From Dehalococcoidales bacterium (GTDB taxonomy: Bacteria > Chloroflexota > Dehalococcoidia > Dehalococcoidales > UBA5627), in contig JAAYNN010000010.1 of NCBI GenBank assembly GCA_012520835.1, forward strand, positions 1-8,136: a DNA stretch of 8,136 nucleotides, in the 5' to 3' direction. Both the position numbers and the translations under genes were made by a program. Below the pieces are notes generated by a model, which did no database searches, was not told the origin of the DNA, and saw only the letters and a list, made by a program, of their open reading frames with translations. Numbering within the stretch: position 1 is the first letter of the stretch; each line of letters starts with the position of its first letter. This document shows, in pieces, positions 5,585 to 8,136 of this stretch.

Positions 5585-5680
5585 CCTTCTTTGGAAAAGA
5601 GGGAGATTTGATTCATGTAACTCCATCTATTCGGAAAACCTGCCAAAATCCTTTTTTATTCTCCCTTTAGCAAAGGGAGA
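5585..5680. repeat. Small element bounded by two related hairpins
   Basis: CCTTCTTT-gga-AAAGAGGG (5585-5603, one G-T wobble) and TCTCCCTTT-agc-AAAGGGAGA (5660-5680, 9 perfect pairs) are palindromes 56 bp apart. The reverse complement of the right one resembles the left one (CTTTGnnAAAG followed by GGGAGA), so the ends are inverted relative to each other. This resembles a miniature element without coding capacity. The T-run at 5652-5657 precedes rather than follows the hairpin on the plus strand, so it is not a usual terminator. Confidence 0.4.
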
Positions 5681-5809
5681 GAACTGCGGTGTGGTATTAC
5701 GCTATCGCCTTAGCCACGGTGATGTCAGCATGACCTTCTCAACAGCTTTTCTTGAATAAATGCGGGGAAAAAACATTAATTCGTCTAGAGGTAAATGAAT
5801 CCCTGTCGT

Positions 5810-6586
5810 CTATTTATAAAACAGCCTGTCTTTAACCTGGAAAGTAATGGCAGACATGGTAACGCCCGCCTTAGCGTGGACAACGATGCTGGCCTGCCCG
5901 TCGAAAGGTGTAGGGGTCAGGTTGATGATTACCAGCCTGGCGCCGGCATCCACCGCATATGCCGGTAAATAAGAAGCGGGATATACGGTCAGCCCCGAGC
6001 CGATGATTATCATCAGGTCGCAGGTACAGGCGCGCTTCATGGCTTCGTTCAGGATATCTTCAGGCAGCGGTTCCCCGAAAAAAACCACATCCGGCTTTAA
6101 AATACCGTTGCACTGCTCGCAATCCGGCGGTTCATTTTCTTTCACTCTATCCATGACCTTTTCAAAAGGATACTTGCTGCCGCAGCTCAGGCAGAGAAAC
6201 GATTGCATATTGCCGTGCAGTTCGAGCACGCGCTTGTAAGGAACCCCGGCTTTCTGGTGCAGGTTATCGATGTTCTGTGTTATCACGCAATCCAGCTTCC
6301 CGAGGTTATAGAGTTCGGCAATTGCCAGATGGGCTTTATTGGGTTGGGCGGAGATGCTCAGTTCTTTAAAAAGCGCCCACTGTTTTCTGCGGGCAGCGGG
6401 ATTATTTAAAAAGCGCTCAATGGAAAAATCCTCGGGGTCGAAACGCCCCCAGATGCCGCCCGGGCCGCGAAAATCCGGTATGCCGGATTCCGTGCTGATG
6501 CCGGCGCCGGTAAAAAAGGTCAGACGTCTGGATTCCAGAATCAACTCCGCAATTTTATCTACCTCAGGGTCGTGATAGTGTTCCAT
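5810..6586 (-). CDS. cobB: NAD-dependent protein deacetylase, Sir2 family
   Basis: This complete 258-aa sirtuin removes acyl groups from lysines using NAD+. Family motifs are all present: TGAGISTESGIPDFRG (26-41), TQNIDNLH (103-110), the catalytic histidine H124 in LHGNM, zinc ligands C132/C135 and C156/C159, KPDVVFFGE (164-172) and GSGLTVYPA (196-204). The residues before QPNKAHLA read WALFKEL. They do not show the Tyr-x-x-Arg pair that marks desuccinylase-type (SIRT5/CobB class) enzymes, so deacetylation is the likelier activity; this is inference. The ATG (6584-6586) lies inside the 3' end of the GNAT gene (23-bp overlap), with AGGAAGG a few bases upstream, so its translation is coupled to that acetyltransferase. 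It is last in a three-gene minus-strand operon and cytoplasmic. Confidence 0.92.
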   Translation of the reverse strand: MEHYHDPEVDKIAELILESRRLTFFTGAGISTESGIPDFRGPGGIWGRFDPEDFSIERFLNNPAARRKQWALFKELSISAQPNKAHLAIAELYNLGKLDCVITQNIDNLHQKAGVPYKRVLELHGNMQSFLCLSCGSKYPFEKVMDRVKENEPPDCEQCNGILKPDVVFFGEPLPEDILNEAMKRACTCDLMIIIGSGLTVYPASYLPAYAVDAGARLVIINLTPTPFDGQASIVVHAKAGVTMSAITFQVKDRLFYK

Positions 6587-7151
6587 TTTCCTTCCTCATA
6601 ATATCATCCGGGATAAGAGAAAACATAACTCCGTCGATTGTTTTCCCGCGTTCGAATAACATATTTCTTAAGACACCTTCGCGGACAGCGCCGATTTTTT
6701 CAGCCACGCGCTGGCTGGCTATGTTGCCCTTCGCAACCTTGATTTCGATGCGCTTGAACTGCAGCTTTTCAAACCCGAATCCTGCCAGAAGCATTGCGGC
6801 TGTAGAGGCCACTCCCTGCTTATAATACTGTTTTCTGACCCAGTATCCCAGGCTGGCGGTCATATTCTGGTAATCGATGCGGTTCAAGCCGCACCAGCCC
6901 ATTATACCCTGAGTCTCCGCATCTACAATGGTAAAATTGTACTCCATTCCCTTGTCCCAGACGGTGTTGCAGGCTTTCAGCCAGATAAGGCTGTCTTCAA
7001 CGGAATAATTTTCGCTAGCCCAGGACATCCACCTGGCAAGTTCTTCAATCGATTCATGGACGGCGTTGCAGTGTTCCTGCGCATCATCGATGCGGCAGCA
7101 GCGTAAAAGCACTTTACCGTTGCTTAAAACGATGTCTTTTTCAATCCTCAT
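6564..7151 (-). CDS. GNAT family N-acetyltransferase (RimJ/RimL-like)
   Basis: This 195-aa protein, counted from ATG 7151, has the GNAT fold signature of the RimJ/RimL branch (Acetyltransf_3 type). An N-terminal strand-helix region (LRCCRIDDAQEHCNAVHES) is followed by IMGWCGLNRID, LGYWVRKQYYKQGVASTAA (the acetyl-CoA pyrophosphate loop), then IEIKVAKGNIASQRVAEKIGAVREGVLRN, the family's signature helix and strand. The usual R/QxxGxG/A loop appears as YYKQGVA. Relatives acetylate protein N-termini, antibiotics or small molecules; the substrate is not evident. An upstream in-frame ATG at 7169 overlaps the glycosylase gene by 17 bp and would add six residues with no ribosome-binding site. The ATG at 7151 comes right after the glycosylase TAG with GGTGGTAAG upstream and is preferred. 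Its 3' end overlaps the sirtuin start. Confidence 0.82.
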   Translation of the reverse strand: MRIEKDIVLSNGKVLLRCCRIDDAQEHCNAVHESIEELARWMSWASENYSVEDSLIWLKACNTVWDKGMEYNFTIVDAETQGIMGWCGLNRIDYQNMTASLGYWVRKQYYKQGVASTAAMLLAGFGFEKLQFKRIEIKVAKGNIASQRVAEKIGAVREGVLRNMLFERGKTIDGVMFSLIPDDIMRKENGTLSRP

Positions 7152-7152
7152 A

Positions 7153-7827
7153 CTAAATCTTACCACCATGACGGCATATTTGGCTAAGGCAGCACCTGCC
7201 GCAGGCCGGTTTTTTACTGCAGGCCTCCTTGGCTAATTTTACGATTAAGGCATGGTATTCGTTAAACAGGGCGGTATCCGGCTTTAAATTTGCCGTAAAA
7301 AGCCTCTGGCAGTTGTTATAGCTCTCACCTTCTTCGATCAAACCGATGCGGGCAAAGATACGCAGAGTATAGGCATCGATAACGAATACCGGCTTCCCCA
7401 GCGCATATAACAAAATGGAATCGGCTGTTTCCGGCCCGATGCCGTAAACGCCCAGCAATTCCTGGCGCATTTTATCCGTTTCTATTCCGGCCATCCGGTC
7501 GATGTCATCGGCATAATTTTCCCCCAGCCAGTAAACCAGCGCTTTCAGCTTGCGTGTTTTCACGTTGTAATAGCCGCTCGGTTTAATATGCTCTGCCAGT
7601 TCGGAAAAAGACATGTTCCTGATGGCGGGGGGTGAAAGAAGATGCGCTGATTTGAGATTGTTGATAGCTTTTTCCACATTCGTCCAGGCTGCCGATTGCG
7701 TCAGAATGGCTCCCACCATTACCTCGAACGGCGATTCGACCGGCCACCAGTGTTGAGGCCCATAGGTTTCCGAAAGCCGCAGGTAGATATCTTTCAATGC
7801 AGCCTTTACTTTTTTATCATCATTCAT
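7153..7827 (-). CDS. HhH-GPD DNA glycosylase, endonuclease III-related (COG2231/MagIII-like)
   Basis: This 224-aa protein, counted from ATG 7827, belongs to the endonuclease III superfamily. The six-helix barrel begins with FEVMVGAILTQSAAWTNVEKA. The helix-hairpin-helix is LLGVYGIGPETADS (124-137), with the catalytic aspartate D151 in VIDAYTLR. The C-terminal [4Fe-4S] ligands are C203-x5-C209-x2-C212-x5-C218. The lysine used by endonuclease III for its lyase step is replaced by glutamate (E133 in GIGPETAD). This points to a monofunctional glycosylase, as in the COG2231 group that includes the 3-methyladenine glycosylase MagIII; the HWWP near residue 26 also fits that group. It would excise alkylated bases in base-excision repair. 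An upstream ATG (7854) adds nine unlike residues; neither start has a clear ribosome-binding site. It is first in the minus-strand operon. Confidence 0.85.
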   Translation of the reverse strand: MNDDKKVKAALKDIYLRLSETYGPQHWWPVESPFEVMVGAILTQSAAWTNVEKAINNLKSAHLLSPPAIRNMSFSELAEHIKPSGYYNVKTRKLKALVYWLGENYADDIDRMAGIETDKMRQELLGVYGIGPETADSILLYALGKPVFVIDAYTLRIFARIGLIEEGESYNNCQRLFTANLKPDTALFNEYHALIVKLAKEACSKKPACGRCCLSQICRHGGKI

Positions 7828-7882
7828 ATCGATACCGGTTTTACAACAATGCATTATATCACGGAATAGCGGTTATAAATTG

Positions 7883-7920
7883 ATTAACGGGGCCGATTTT
7901 TAAAATACAACCCCGTTAAT
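7883..7920 (-). terminator. Perfect 10-bp inverted repeat, possible weak terminator or operator
   Basis: ATTAACGGGG (7883-7892) and CCCCGTTAAT (7911-7920) are perfect reverse complements around an 18-nt AT-rich loop. It lies 30 bp past the stop of the right-hand gene and 56 bp before the glycosylase start, all on the minus strand. Only a loose AT-rich tail (CAATTTATAA) follows on the minus strand, so it may terminate the upstream gene or be a protein-binding site for the glycosylase operon. Confidence 0.45.
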
Positions 7921-7950
7921 TGAAAACCTTATTAAACTTTTGTGACTGGT

Positions 7951-8136
7951 CTATTCCAGCGGAGTCAGTGTAAGCAGCTTTTTAACGATATCGGGATATT
8001 CGGCAATAAATTTCAACTCGTCTTCGGTGAGGGGTTTCTGCGCCTCGACGTTGGCATAGCGCGCCAGTTCCAGTACCCGGTTGGCTTCATCCTTGTCTTT
8101 AAAGGAAATAGACATCTTGCCCATGATGTGTCTGAA
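7951..8136 (-). CDS. Hypothetical protein, C-terminal end (possibly a complete small protein)
   Basis: The minus-strand frame is open from the window edge to TAG at 7951-7953, giving 61 residues: FRHIMGKMSISFKDKDEANR onward, ending LTLTPLE. Base composition and codon choice resemble the neighbouring housekeeping genes, and the last 50 residues are charged and helical in character (DEANRVLELARY, TEDELKFIAEYPDI). I do not recognise a family. Two in-frame ATGs (8122-8124 and 8113-8115) could start a 57- or 54-residue protein, but neither has a clear ribosome-binding site in view, so a longer gene extending past the edge is equally possible. It has the same orientation as the glycosylase operon, separated from it by about 120 bp with an inverted repeat. 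Confidence 0.6.
   Translation of the reverse strand, partial: FRHIMGKMSISFKDKDEANRVLELARYANVEAQKPLTEDELKFIAEYPDIVKKLLTLTPLE

Larger units (their letters stand above)
5345..5809. other. Gene-free, repeat-dense spacer between convergent operons
   Basis: No credible gene lies between the zinc-finger gene end and the sirtuin stop. About two thirds is accounted for by the palindromes listed separately. The remainder (about 5681-5809) shows no clear terminator for either converging unit. A 108-codon open frame at 5433-5759 only translates the repeats. Confidence 0.7.

Noticed and set aside
5660..5680. Strong hairpin as an intrinsic terminator for the zinc-finger or sirtuin operon
   Set aside because: The T-run lies before the stem on the plus strand, and on the minus strand the stem is followed by A-rich sequence, so neither direction gives a stem plus U-tract.
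5433..5759. Open frame of 108 codons on the plus strand
   Set aside because: It translates straight through several palindromic repeats (LHFVQDD and ILPLAKGE are repeat products), has no ribosome-binding site and no protein-like pattern.
7155..7169. Upstream ATG (7169) as the GNAT start
   Set aside because: It lacks a ribosome-binding site and adds six non-conserved residues; the ATG at 7151 immediately after the preceding stop fits coupled translation better.

Overview
The window looks like chromosomal DNA from an anaerobic Chloroflexota bacterium, most likely of the Dehalococcoidia. This is inferred from three things: the RNase Y / YmdB pair, the general look of the proteins, and intergenic repeats of the 'cctgagc-ttgtcgaagg' type, which I associate with such genomes among others. 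No rRNA or marker gene fixes the lineage. No tRNA, rRNA, CRISPR array or transposase gene is visible.

Layout. (1) Positions 1-2054, plus strand: the 3' end of rny (RNase Y), a 301-bp spacer with REP-like hairpins, then ymdB (TIGR00282 phosphodiesterase) overlapping by one base with a PHP-domain phosphoesterase. This is an RNA and nucleotide turnover cluster. (2) Positions 2219-3979, plus strand: a visibly AT-rich two-gene restriction-modification cassette. It holds a NotI-family endonuclease with a four-cysteine metal site, and 3 bp later a D12-class (Dam-like) adenine methyltransferase. It sits between housekeeping genes and looks horizontally acquired. (3) Positions 4093-5344, plus strand: a good sigma-70 promoter, plsY (acyl-phosphate:glycerol-3-phosphate acyltransferase) and a small B-box-type zinc-finger membrane protein. 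(4) Positions 5345-5809: 465 bp without a credible gene, packed with palindromes and a second copy of a 47-nt repeat also found at 210-256. (5) Positions 5810-7827, minus strand: a tight three-gene operon, transcribed as a MagIII/COG2231-type DNA glycosylase, a RimJ/RimL-like GNAT acetyltransferase, then a Sir2 deacetylase whose start lies inside the GNAT gene. (6) Positions 7951-8136, minus strand: the 3' end of an unrecognised gene, followed by a perfect 10-bp inverted repeat.

The most noteworthy items are the pairing of a NotI-type nuclease with an adenine-type methylase, the overlapping acetyltransferase-sirtuin pair, the DNA glycosylase lacking the endonuclease III lysine, and the repeat family in both long spacers. 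I see no wholly new system that the sequence alone would support. The restriction-modification cassette is the strongest candidate for new specificity.
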